Positions 6,866 through 11,562 of a DNA stretch of 11,562 bases are shown one piece after another. The stretch lies in assembly GCA_021160785.1 (NCBI GenBank), contig JAGHBX010000539.1, positions 1 through 11,562 on the forward strand, read 5' to 3'. The first letter of the stretch is position 1; each line of letters opens with the position of its first letter. The stretch is from Planctomycetota bacterium (lineage in GTDB: Bacteria > Planctomycetota > Phycisphaerae > Sedimentisphaerales > Anaerohalosphaeraceae). The notes beneath the pieces were generated by a model. It searched no databases. It saw only the letters and a list, made by a program, of their open reading frames with translations, and was not told the origin of the DNA. The position numbers and the translations under genes are program-made.

Positions 6866-6958
6866 ATGTGCCCGACCGATACATCGAGTCGGCAAGAACA
6901 GTGCAAAGGAGCCAGAGATGCAAAAGTACAAATGTTTGATGTGCGGATATATCTATGA
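6866..6958 (+). CDS. possible 30-aa leader ORF overlapping rubredoxin
   Basis: ATG at 6866 has GGAG six bases upstream and opens 30 codons ending TGA at 6956-6958, in a different frame from rubredoxin and overlapping its first 41 bases. The product starts MCPTDTSSRQEQC and has no recognisable domain. It sits between the hairpin at 6801-6851 and rubredoxin, so it might be a leader peptide. It may equally be chance, since rubredoxin has its own AAAGGAG-type site. Confidence 0.2.
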   Translation: MCPTDTSSRQEQCKGARDAKVQMFDVRIYL

Positions 6959-7085
6959 TCCCGAGGCAGGCGACCCGGCCGCCGGCGTCGAGCCGGGCAC
7001 GTCCTTTGAGGATCTGCCGGATGACTGGATATGCCCCGATTGCGGAGTCGGCAAAGACGAATTCGAGCCGGTCAATGGCGAGTGA
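6918..7085 (+). CDS. rubredoxin
   Basis: Small cytoplasmic one-iron electron carrier of 55 aa, the standard length. The iron ligands are C6-x2-C9 (KCLMCGYIYDP) and C39-x2-C42 (ICPDCGVGKDEF), with the usual aromatic residues Y4, Y11, Y13 and W37. The ATG at 6918 is preceded by AAAGGAG around 6905-6911. Rubredoxins donate electrons to rubrerythrin and FprA flavodiiron proteins, both encoded in this window, so it is the probable link between them and an NAD(P)H-dependent reductase that is not seen here. Its last 11 bases overlap the start of the next gene in another frame. Confidence 0.96.
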   Translation: MQKYKCLMCGYIYDPEAGDPAAGVEPGTSFEDLPDDWICPDCGVGKDEFEPVNGE

Positions 7086-7917
7086 CGGCGCCGGAAGGCT
7101 GCTGTCTCTCAGAGATGCGATCGATGCGTTGTACCGGCGATATAACCGGCGTGAGCTGATAAAGCCCGATCCGCTGCAGTTTGTTTACCGCTACAGCGAC
7201 CCGGCGGACATGGAAATCGCCGGCCTTTTCGCCGCGGTTTTGGCTTACGGCAGGGTTGCACAGATTGAAAAGAGTCTCGACAGGCTCCTTGGTAAGATGG
7301 GCAAGAGCCCGGCGGCATTTGTTCGCGGCTTCGACAAGACCGGGCGGAAGGAATTGCAGGACTTCCGGCACAGGTTCAACACCGGCGACGATATATCGGA
7401 CTTGTGCCAACTGCTCAAAAAAGTCCTCGAAGATTCCGGCAGCCTGGAGCAATACTTCCTTCGCGGTTACCGTGTAGGGGATGCAAACATAATTGACGCC
7501 CTGTCGGAGTTTTGCAATTGGCTCCTGCAGCAGCATGCCCGAACGAATGACGGCCGTGTCGGCAGGGGGCTTAAGTACCTGATAAGCGATCCCGTCCGCG
7601 GCAGCGCCGCCAAGCGGCTCAATCTGTTCTTGCGATGGATGGTCCGGGACGATAATATCGATGCAGGCCTGTGGAAATCCGTCGATAAGGCTAAGCTGCT
7701 CGTGCCCATGGATGTGCATATGTCCAGGATTTCGCGTATCCTGAACCTGCATAACAGAAAGAACATATCCATTAAAACGGCAGTAGAAGTAACGAATGGT
7801 TTTGCCGAAATCGAACCGGCCGACCCGGTGAAGTATGATTTCGCCCTGTGCCGCGTCGGAATGGTCTCCGGTTGCGACAATTGGCAGGAGTTAAAGAACG
7901 CAATTAGTGGTGAATAA
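7075..7917 (+). CDS. TIGR02757/DUF2400-family protein
   Basis: Conserved protein of unknown function, 280 aa and soluble. Recognisable family blocks are DPADMEIAGLFAAVLAYGRV (42-61), RLNLFLRWMVRDDNIDAGLW (181-200), VPMDVHMSRISRILNL (210-225), RKNISIKTAVEVT (228-240) and DPVKYDFALCRVG (250-262). The helical pattern and the DVHMSRISR segment recall helix-hairpin-helix glycosylase-like folds, which is only a hint. The product ends soon after the last block. I chose the ATG at 7075, which overlaps the rubredoxin stop by 11 nt. The in-frame ATG at 6955 would add 40 residues that merely read rubredoxin DNA in the wrong frame. No independent ribosome binding site is seen, so translation is probably coupled. 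The function is not known to me. Confidence 0.85.
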   Translation: MASDGAGRLLSLRDAIDALYRRYNRRELIKPDPLQFVYRYSDPADMEIAGLFAAVLAYGRVAQIEKSLDRLLGKMGKSPAAFVRGFDKTGRKELQDFRHRFNTGDDISDLCQLLKKVLEDSGSLEQYFLRGYRVGDANIIDALSEFCNWLLQQHARTNDGRVGRGLKYLISDPVRGSAAKRLNLFLRWMVRDDNIDAGLWKSVDKAKLLVPMDVHMSRISRILNLHNRKNISIKTAVEVTNGFAEIEPADPVKYDFALCRVGMVSGCDNWQELKNAISGE

Positions 7918-8912
7918 TGGATGAATTTCGTATCGCATTCTGGGCTACGCTGACTCAAATGAGCCCGTACCTGCTCTTCGGGTTCCTTGTTGCGGGCGTC
8001 CTTTCGGTGTTCATCTCGCCGGAATTTGTCGAACGCCATTTAGGTGGCCACGGGATTTGGCCGCTCCTGAAAGCTTCCCTGTTCGGCATACCGCTGCCGT
8101 TGTGCTCGTGCGGCGTGATACCCGTTACGATGTCGCTTCGCAAGCACGGCGCAAGCAAGGGCGCGGCAATCTCGTTTCTGCTCTCCACGCCCCAGACCGG
8201 CGTCGACAGCATCCTCGTTACATACGGCCTTCTGGGACCGGTATATGCGATCTTCCGACCCGTCGCCGCCCTGATAACAGGCCTGGTCGGTGGGGCGATG
8301 GTAACTGTGGTTGACCCGGACAAAGGCCCGAAGCAGACCGCCCCGTGCAGCGACGCATGTTGTGCCGATAAGAATAAGTCGCCGAAAATTGTCCGGGTTC
8401 TTCGCTACGGCTTTGTGACCCTGCCCCGCGATATAGGCAAGTCGATGCTGATTGGCCTGCTCATCGCGGCGGTAATAGCGGCGGTCATCCCGGAGGATTT
8501 CTTCGCCCCGGTCCTTGACGGCGGAATACTCGCGATGACCGTGATGATGCTTTTAGGCATACCGGTATATGTCTGCGCGACTGCATCAGTGCCCGTAGCT
8601 GTCGCCTTGATCAGCAAGGGCGTAAGTCCCGGCGCGGCATTAGTGTTTCTGATGACGGGTCCCGCAACCAACGCGGCGGCATTTACCACAATATGGGCCT
8701 CATTAGGCAAACGAACCGCACTGACTTACCTCGCCACCGTCGCAGGTTCGGCGATGGCGGCAGGCCTGTTCCTCGACAGGTTCTTCCCAAACCTCGCCAC
8801 CGACGTCCAGACCCACGCCCACGAAATGGCGCCATCCGCCCTCGGCAACATAGCCGCTGTCGTCCTGTTAGGCATCCTGAGCTGGGCAATCTTCAGCAAA
8901 TACAGGCGTTAA
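7917..8912 (+). CDS. ArsP_1/SO_0444-family permease, putative Cu/Zn (metal) exporter
   Basis: Inner-membrane permease of 331 aa with about eight to ten hydrophobic helices in two halves. Landmarks are the C63-S-C65-G-V-I-P motif, SFLLSTPQTGVDSILVTYG (86-104) and the second-half counterpart IPVYVCATASVPVA (215-228) followed by MTGPATNAA. A hydrophilic central loop holds C144-x3-C148-C149, a plausible metal site. A His pair, H300 and H302, lies near the last helix. These features match the family annotated as SO_0444 Cu/Zn efflux transporters; the transported ion is not proven here. The ATG shares one base with the preceding stop (TAATG), implying coupling. It is GC-rich like the genes before it, whereas the thioredoxin and ArsR genes after it are AT-rich. 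Confidence 0.88.
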   Translation: MDEFRIAFWATLTQMSPYLLFGFLVAGVLSVFISPEFVERHLGGHGIWPLLKASLFGIPLPLCSCGVIPVTMSLRKHGASKGAAISFLLSTPQTGVDSILVTYGLLGPVYAIFRPVAALITGLVGGAMVTVVDPDKGPKQTAPCSDACCADKNKSPKIVRVLRYGFVTLPRDIGKSMLIGLLIAAVIAAVIPEDFFAPVLDGGILAMTVMMLLGIPVYVCATASVPVAVALISKGVSPGAALVFLMTGPATNAAAFTTIWASLGKRTALTYLATVAGSAMAAGLFLDRFFPNLATDVQTHAHEMAPSALGNIAAVVLLGILSWAIFSKYRR

Positions 8913-8927
8913 GGCCCTGTCAGTGCA

Positions 8928-8952
8928 TTTTTTGAAGTTTTTTGGTTTTTTT
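8928..8952. promoter_or_regulatory. phased T-tracts upstream of the thioredoxin-fusion promoter
   Basis: Three T runs of 6, 6 and 7 bases start at 8928, 8938 and 8946, close to one helical turn apart. Such phased tracts bend DNA and often act as promoter UP regions. They lie just upstream of the candidate promoter. Some of the T-richness could instead serve termination after the permease gene, but no GC stem precedes it. Confidence 0.4.
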
Positions 8953-8964
8953 GCGAACATTTCC

Positions 8965-9006
8965 TTGTTATATTAGAATACTGCTATATAGTTATAAAGT
9001 AATATA
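8965..9006 (+). promoter_or_regulatory. candidate promoter with dyad operator (ArsR-type)
   Basis: TTGTTA (8965-8970) and TATAGT (8987-8992) are 16 nt apart and form a plausible promoter. A symmetric dyad centred at 8987.5 overlaps it. The outer arms TATATTA (8969-8975) and TAATATA (9000-9006) are exact reverse complements, and the centre CTATATAG (8984-8991) is a perfect palindrome. AT-rich dyads over the -10 region are typical operators of ArsR/SmtB repressors, and such a gene lies at 9674. The site is directly seen; its regulator is inferred. Confidence 0.5.
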
Positions 9007-9033
9007 GCTTGTTCTGTCGAAAGGGTATATAAG

Positions 9034-9609
9034 ATGATTTTGAAGATTGCAGCAGGCGTACTTATAGGCGGTGCAATAGGCGCTGTTTTAGGTTACTACG
9101 GCAAATGTTCCTCCGGCAGTTGTCCGTTGACGGCAAATCCTTATCGTGGAGCGGTTTATGGAGCTTTGCTGGGAATTTTCGCGGCGATAGCTTTCAATTC
9201 CAGCTCAGGCGATAATACGAAAGATAAAAGTTCAAAACAACTTCAAACTCAAATTAAGGAGAAAAAACAGATGGTAATTCACATTGAAAATGTTTCTGAT
9301 TTCCAAACAAAAGTTCTGGACGCTGACAAGGTGTCTCTTGTTGATTTTTACTCTGACAGATGCCCGCCCTGCAAGATGTTAGCTCCGATTATTACTTCAT
9401 TGGCGGAAAAGTATGACGGGAAAGCTAATATTTGCAAAGTAAACGTTGACATCATTTACGCCCTGGCTGAAAGATACAATGTGATGGCGATACCTACAGT
9501 CCTGATTATCAAAAACGGCGAGGAGGTGGAAAGTATCGTCGGGCTTCGCTCAGAAGGCGACTATTCGAGTCTGCTTGATAAATTAGTTGTCCAGGAGCAA
9601 AAGTTATAA
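9034..9609 (+). CDS. DUF6132-like membrane domain fused to thioredoxin
   Basis: The 191-aa reading frame joins two units. Residues 1-55 have two glycine-rich membrane helices around GKCSSGSCPLTANP (C25, C30), the signature I associate with DUF6132 proteins. Residues 80-191 are a full thioredoxin fold with C110-P-P-C113 and the cis-proline loop AIPT. The residue before the first active-site Cys is Arg (R109), where Trp is usual, and the central pair is Pro-Pro instead of Gly-Pro. A charged linker (about 58-79) joins them. A strong internal ribosome binding site at 9256-9261 precedes an in-frame ATG at 9271, so a free 112-aa thioredoxin may also be made. The whole frame has a plausible start (GAAAGGG upstream). 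Role inferred: thiol-disulfide exchange at the membrane in the metal/thiol module. Confidence 0.85.
   Translation: MILKIAAGVLIGGAIGAVLGYYGKCSSGSCPLTANPYRGAVYGALLGIFAAIAFNSSSGDNTKDKSSKQLQTQIKEKKQMVIHIENVSDFQTKVLDADKVSLVDFYSDRCPPCKMLAPIITSLAEKYDGKANICKVNVDIIYALAERYNVMAIPTVLIIKNGEEVESIVGLRSEGDYSSLLDKLVVQEQKL
9256..9273 (+). promoter_or_regulatory. internal ribosome binding site and start for a free thioredoxin
   Basis: AAGGAG (9256-9261) lies nine bases before an in-frame ATG (9271-9273), exactly where the thioredoxin domain begins (MVIHIENVSDF). It is stronger than the site before the full-length start. Initiation here would give a soluble 112-aa thioredoxin in addition to the membrane-tethered form. 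Confidence 0.6.
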
Positions 9610-9610
9610 T

Positions 9611-9650
9611 AAATCAAAAGCGGGTGCTTAGAAGTGAACTTGATTTTTTA
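9611..9650 (+). terminator. weak terminator-like inverted repeat between thioredoxin and arsR genes
   Basis: AAATCAA (9611-9617) and TTGATTT (9640-9646) can pair, with a small AAGC/GCTT hairpin (9618-9629) inside the loop, and the right arm runs into a T stretch. The stem is AT-rich and the loop long, so termination would be weak at most. It could also be an operator for the following regulator. Confidence 0.25.
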
Positions 9651-9673
9651 CAGAGTTTACGGAGTAATTGTTA

Positions 9674-9967
9674 ATGGCAAAAATGAGTAAAAAAACTGCG
9701 GTAAAAGTTGCTGAAGTCCTTAAAGCGGTGGCTCATCCCGTCCGTCTGCGTATTATCGAACTACTTGAGCACAACGAGAAATGTGTAGGTGATATAGTGA
9801 AAGACATCGGAAGTAAGCAATCAATAACCAGCCAGGAACTTAATATGATGAAGGACAAAGGTGTTTTAGCATGCAGACGTGATGGGACAAAGGTGTACTA
9901 TCGGATTGCGAATCCAAATGTAATTAGACTGTTGCATTGTGTTTATGACCATTGTGAAAATGAATGA
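9674..9967 (+). CDS. ArsR/SmtB-family transcriptional repressor
   Basis: Winged-helix DNA-binding repressor that releases DNA when it binds metal or is oxidised at thiols. The product is 97 aa, normal for the family. VAEVLKAVAHPVRLRIIELL (12-31) is the classic N-terminal helix pair. The recognition helix lies in SKQSITSQELNMMKDKGVL (47-65) and the wing in RRDGTKVYYRI (68-78). Cysteines are C37, C67, C89 and C94. The usual C-x-C or C-V-C metal site of ArsR/SmtB is reduced to a single C37 (KCVGD), so sensing may use C37 with C89 and C94 or a thiol switch. I chose ATG 9674 with GGAG at 9661-9664. A TTG at 9668 is less likely. Its likely targets are its own operon and the dyad at 8969-9006. Confidence 0.9.
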   Translation: MAKMSKKTAVKVAEVLKAVAHPVRLRIIELLEHNEKCVGDIVKDIGSKQSITSQELNMMKDKGVLACRRDGTKVYYRIANPNVIRLLHCVYDHCENE

Positions 9968-10016
9968 AAGATGCAAAAATCGCTGAAAAAAAATGAAATA
10001 GCAGGAGATTAATACG

Positions 10017-10133
10017 ATGGGAAAAAGGATACTTTGAGAATGCAAAGCATGTGGGAATGAGATAAATCTCTTAGGGAGGCGAGTCGCGAAAAGTGCAATT
10101 TCGCTTTACAGGACTTTACAAATAGCTCAATAG
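10017..10133 (+). pseudogene. small interrupted ORF with in-frame TGA and Cys-x2-Cys motif
   Basis: A good ribosome binding site (AGGAG, nine bases upstream) precedes ATG at 10017. Six codons (MGKRIL) are followed by TGA (10035-10037). The same frame then stays open for 31 codons to TAG at 10131-10133, beginning ECKACGNEI with C-x2-C spacing as in small zinc ribbons. It may be a degraded small metal-binding protein gene (a TGG Trp or TGC/TGT Cys codon is one change from TGA), a recoded selenoprotein, or chance. I see no strong SECIS-like hairpin just after the TGA, only a short GAGA/TCTC pairing. The roughly 215 bases between arsR and the DUF302 gene hold nothing else I can support. Confidence 0.35.
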
Positions 10134-10182
10134 AAATGAAATAGGTATTTTTAATTATTGGTGGAAATCAAGGAGATTGGCA

Positions 10183-10704
10183 ATGTCAGAAAACGAAAAA
10201 CAGTTAGCAACATCATCTGGTAACAGGAAAACATGGCAAGCAGGTCTTATTGGCGGCGCAATTGGTTTTGTGTTGTGCGGTATCGTCATGTTCATGGCAA
10301 TGCCTTCAATGATGATCGTTACCAAGGAATGTAAATTAGGCTTTGATGAGACGGTAGCGGCTCTGGAGAAGCGAATCCCGGAACACGGCTGGGTAATATC
10401 GGGAGGCAAGCCGATAGATATGAACAAATCCATGGCGACGCATGGTGTTGAATTCAAGCCTCGTGTCAAACTCGTCAAGCTTTGCAATGCTGAATACGCA
10501 AAAAGCGTCCTGGCTACCGACCGCTATGTTTCGTGTTTGATGCCCTGCACCATGGCGGTCTGGGAAAGTGATGGCGGTAAAGTATATCTGTCTGAAATGA
10601 ATATGTCTTTGATGGCGAAGATGTTCGGCGGCAATATTGCCAAGGTCATGGGTGGTAAAGTTGTACATGATGAAGAAAAAATACTGGAAGGCTTACTGAA
10701 GTAA
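10183..10704 (+). CDS. DUF302-family protein with N-terminal membrane anchor
   Basis: The 173-aa product has a hydrophilic N-terminus and one membrane helix (about residues 20-40), then a DUF302 domain. The domain is recognisable by KLCNAEYAKSVLATDRYVSC (99-118) followed by LMPCTMAVWE (119-128), the family's CN...A and (L/M)PC...VYE pattern. C101, C118 and C122 are candidate thiol or metal ligands. The biochemical role of DUF302 is not settled. The start at 10183 follows AAGGAG (10170-10175) at ideal spacing; a TTG at 10177 falls too close to that site. The FmdB-like gene follows after 24 nt, and the AT-rich composition matches this cassette. Association with the ArsR, thioredoxin and permease genes suggests metal or thiol stress, which is inferred. 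Confidence 0.82.
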   Translation: MSENEKQLATSSGNRKTWQAGLIGGAIGFVLCGIVMFMAMPSMMIVTKECKLGFDETVAALEKRIPEHGWVISGGKPIDMNKSMATHGVEFKPRVKLVKLCNAEYAKSVLATDRYVSCLMPCTMAVWESDGGKVYLSEMNMSLMAKMFGGNIAKVMGGKVVHDEEKILEGLLK

Positions 10705-10728
10705 GTGTATTTCGTATTGGAGAAAACA

Positions 10729-10935
10729 ATGCCGATATATGAATATCAATGTGAAGATTGCGGTAAAGTATGTGAGTTTCTTGAGAAAAGCATAAAGTCG
10801 CATAAGAAACACAAGTGTCCTGCCTGTGGCGGCGCAAAGCTTACGAAATTGTTGTCAGGCTTTTCAACAGGTAAAGGCAACCATGGATCCTTGGGAGGTA
10901 ATTCCTGTTCGACAGGCACATGTCCGTTTTCTTAA
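10729..10935 (+). CDS. FmdB-type zinc ribbon small protein
   Basis: The 68-aa product begins with the hallmark MPIYEYQCEDCG and has a CxxC...CxxC zinc ribbon (C8, C11, C30, C33), as in the FmdB/CxxC_CXXC_SSSS regulatory-protein family. The tail is Gly/Ser-rich and ends in SCSTGTCPFS (C60, C65), a second possible metal site. I chose ATG 10729, with GGAG six bases upstream. The frame is open earlier to 10705, immediately after the DUF302 stop, but those residues are not family-like. Family members are usually annotated as putative regulatory proteins without a proven function. Confidence 0.88.
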   Translation: MPIYEYQCEDCGKVCEFLEKSIKSHKKHKCPACGGAKLTKLLSGFSTGKGNHGSLGGNSCSTGTCPFS

Positions 10936-10982
10936 GCAAGAATAGTTTGAATCGATGTGGGAAGAGCAAGGGAGATTTAGCA

Positions 10983-11423
10983 ATGGAAATTTTTACAAAT
11001 ACTGTAACTAAACGAGAAGATAATCCGGCTAAGATCACAATGAACGGTATCAGTGAAACTGAGATTGGGCCACCCGCTGCGTATGGTGGCGATCCGCAGG
11101 CATTGAATCCCGAGGAAATGTTTGTTGCTTCAATCAATAGCTGCATTATGCTGGTGTTCTATCATTTTACAAAAAAGCTTAAGGTTGATATTCTTTCGTA
11201 TTCTTCAAAAGCCGAGGGCAAAGTCGAGAAAACTAAAAATGGGCTTCGTTTCACCAGTGTTGAAGTAAAAGCCAAAGTGTCGCCTGGCGATGAGAATCAA
11301 GTTGAAAGAATCGAAGAAATAGCCCGGTTGGCGGAAAAATATTGTCTTGTTTCCGGTTCAGTAACTTGTCCGGTTGAGTATGGAGTTGAGGTGGTTGATG
11401 TGGATGAAGCAAGGCTGTATTGA
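10983..11423 (+). CDS. OsmC/Ohr-family protein
   Basis: Cytoplasmic thiol-dependent hydroperoxide reductase family member, 146 aa. The two redox cysteines expected for OsmC/Ohr are C54 in the helix segment MFVASINSCIMLVFY (46-60) and C121 in EKYCLVSGSV (118-127). A third, C129, sits in the following TCPVEY. The N-terminal half contains the usual GGDPQALNPEE loop (35-45). ATG 10983 follows GGGAG. The same frame is open back to 10920 within fmdB, but that extension is not family-like. It lies 47 nt behind the zinc-ribbon gene and is probably co-transcribed. OsmC-like proteins without a strong osmotic or organic-peroxide context can have other thiol substrates, so the exact substrate is open. 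Confidence 0.9.
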   Translation: MEIFTNTVTKREDNPAKITMNGISETEIGPPAAYGGDPQALNPEEMFVASINSCIMLVFYHFTKKLKVDILSYSSKAEGKVEKTKNGLRFTSVEVKAKVSPGDENQVERIEEIARLAEKYCLVSGSVTCPVEYGVEVVDVDEARLY

Positions 11424-11562
11424 AGATACGGTACTGTCGTCGTGGAGGTTAGAAATCACGGGCAAGACGCTCGGAAGTGTTCCTATGAGCCTCAAGAGGC
11501 AAATCAGATTGCATCTTCAACAATTCGACAGTATCCCAAAACTCAGCAAAGCCGCCTGAGCA

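Noticed and set aside
7072..7752. Minus-strand open frame of about 226 codons opposite the TIGR02757 gene
   Set aside because: The plus-strand product shows several family motifs over the same bases; the minus frame has none.
10035..10090. SECIS element for selenocysteine insertion
   Set aside because: Only a 4-5 bp GAGA/TCTC pairing is present; it is too short and poorly placed to call, although the ORF itself is kept as a finding.
11424..11562. Open frame running to 11559 and a TACTGTCG/CGACAGTA inverted pair after the OsmC gene
   Set aside because: The frame has no start or ribosome binding site of its own outside the OsmC gene, and the 8-bp pair is spaced about 86 bases apart without a T-run, so chance is likely.

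Overview
The window reads as chromosomal DNA of an anaerobic or microaerophilic bacterium. It carries rubrerythrin, a flavodiiron protein and rubredoxin for O2 and peroxide removal, beside an Nqr/Rnf-type redox-driven ion pump. Dispersed-type repeats between genes (a perfect inverted repeat built on GGTGGGCT, and 30-bp direct repeats of the TCATTCCGAGCGCAGCCGAG type) together with the gene content remind me of Planctomycetota (Phycisphaerae-like). That placement is an inference at modest confidence. All genes lie on the + strand.

Layout. (1) 208-2067: rubrerythrin and an FprA-type flavodiiron protein. (2) 2097-2203: an intergenic block of nested inverted repeats. (3) 2229-6318: nqrB-, nqrC-, nqrD-, nqrE- and nqrF-like genes. 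The first four are tightly packed (ATGA overlaps), and nqrF is separated from them by a 175-bp gap holding three 30-bp direct repeats. No nqrA (or rnfC/rnfB) is visible, and the NqrB and NqrC homologues are short (325 and 203 aa). (4) 6329-6781: a conserved-looking hypothetical gene 10 nt behind nqrF. (5) 6918-8912: rubredoxin, a TIGR02757/DUF2400-like protein and an ArsP_1-family (SO_0444-like) metal permease, each overlapping the next. (6) 8913-11423: a visibly AT-richer stretch with a DUF6132-thioredoxin fusion, an ArsR/SmtB repressor, a small interrupted ORF, a DUF302 membrane protein, an FmdB-type zinc ribbon and an OsmC/Ohr-like protein. The last 139 bases hold nothing I can name.

How they may work together. 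Rubredoxin is the usual electron donor to rubrerythrin and FprA, so the left half can be read as an oxygen/peroxide defence set next to an NADH-oxidising, Na+-pumping complex. The right half looks like a metal- and thiol-stress module: a putative metal exporter, a metal- or thiol-sensing repressor with a candidate operator at 8969-9006, and several small Cys-rich redox proteins. The points most worth a second look are the NqrA-less Nqr operon with its trimmed NqrB and attached unknown gene, the thioredoxin fusion with a strong internal ribosome binding site, and the small ORF with an in-frame TGA followed by a Cys-x2-Cys motif.
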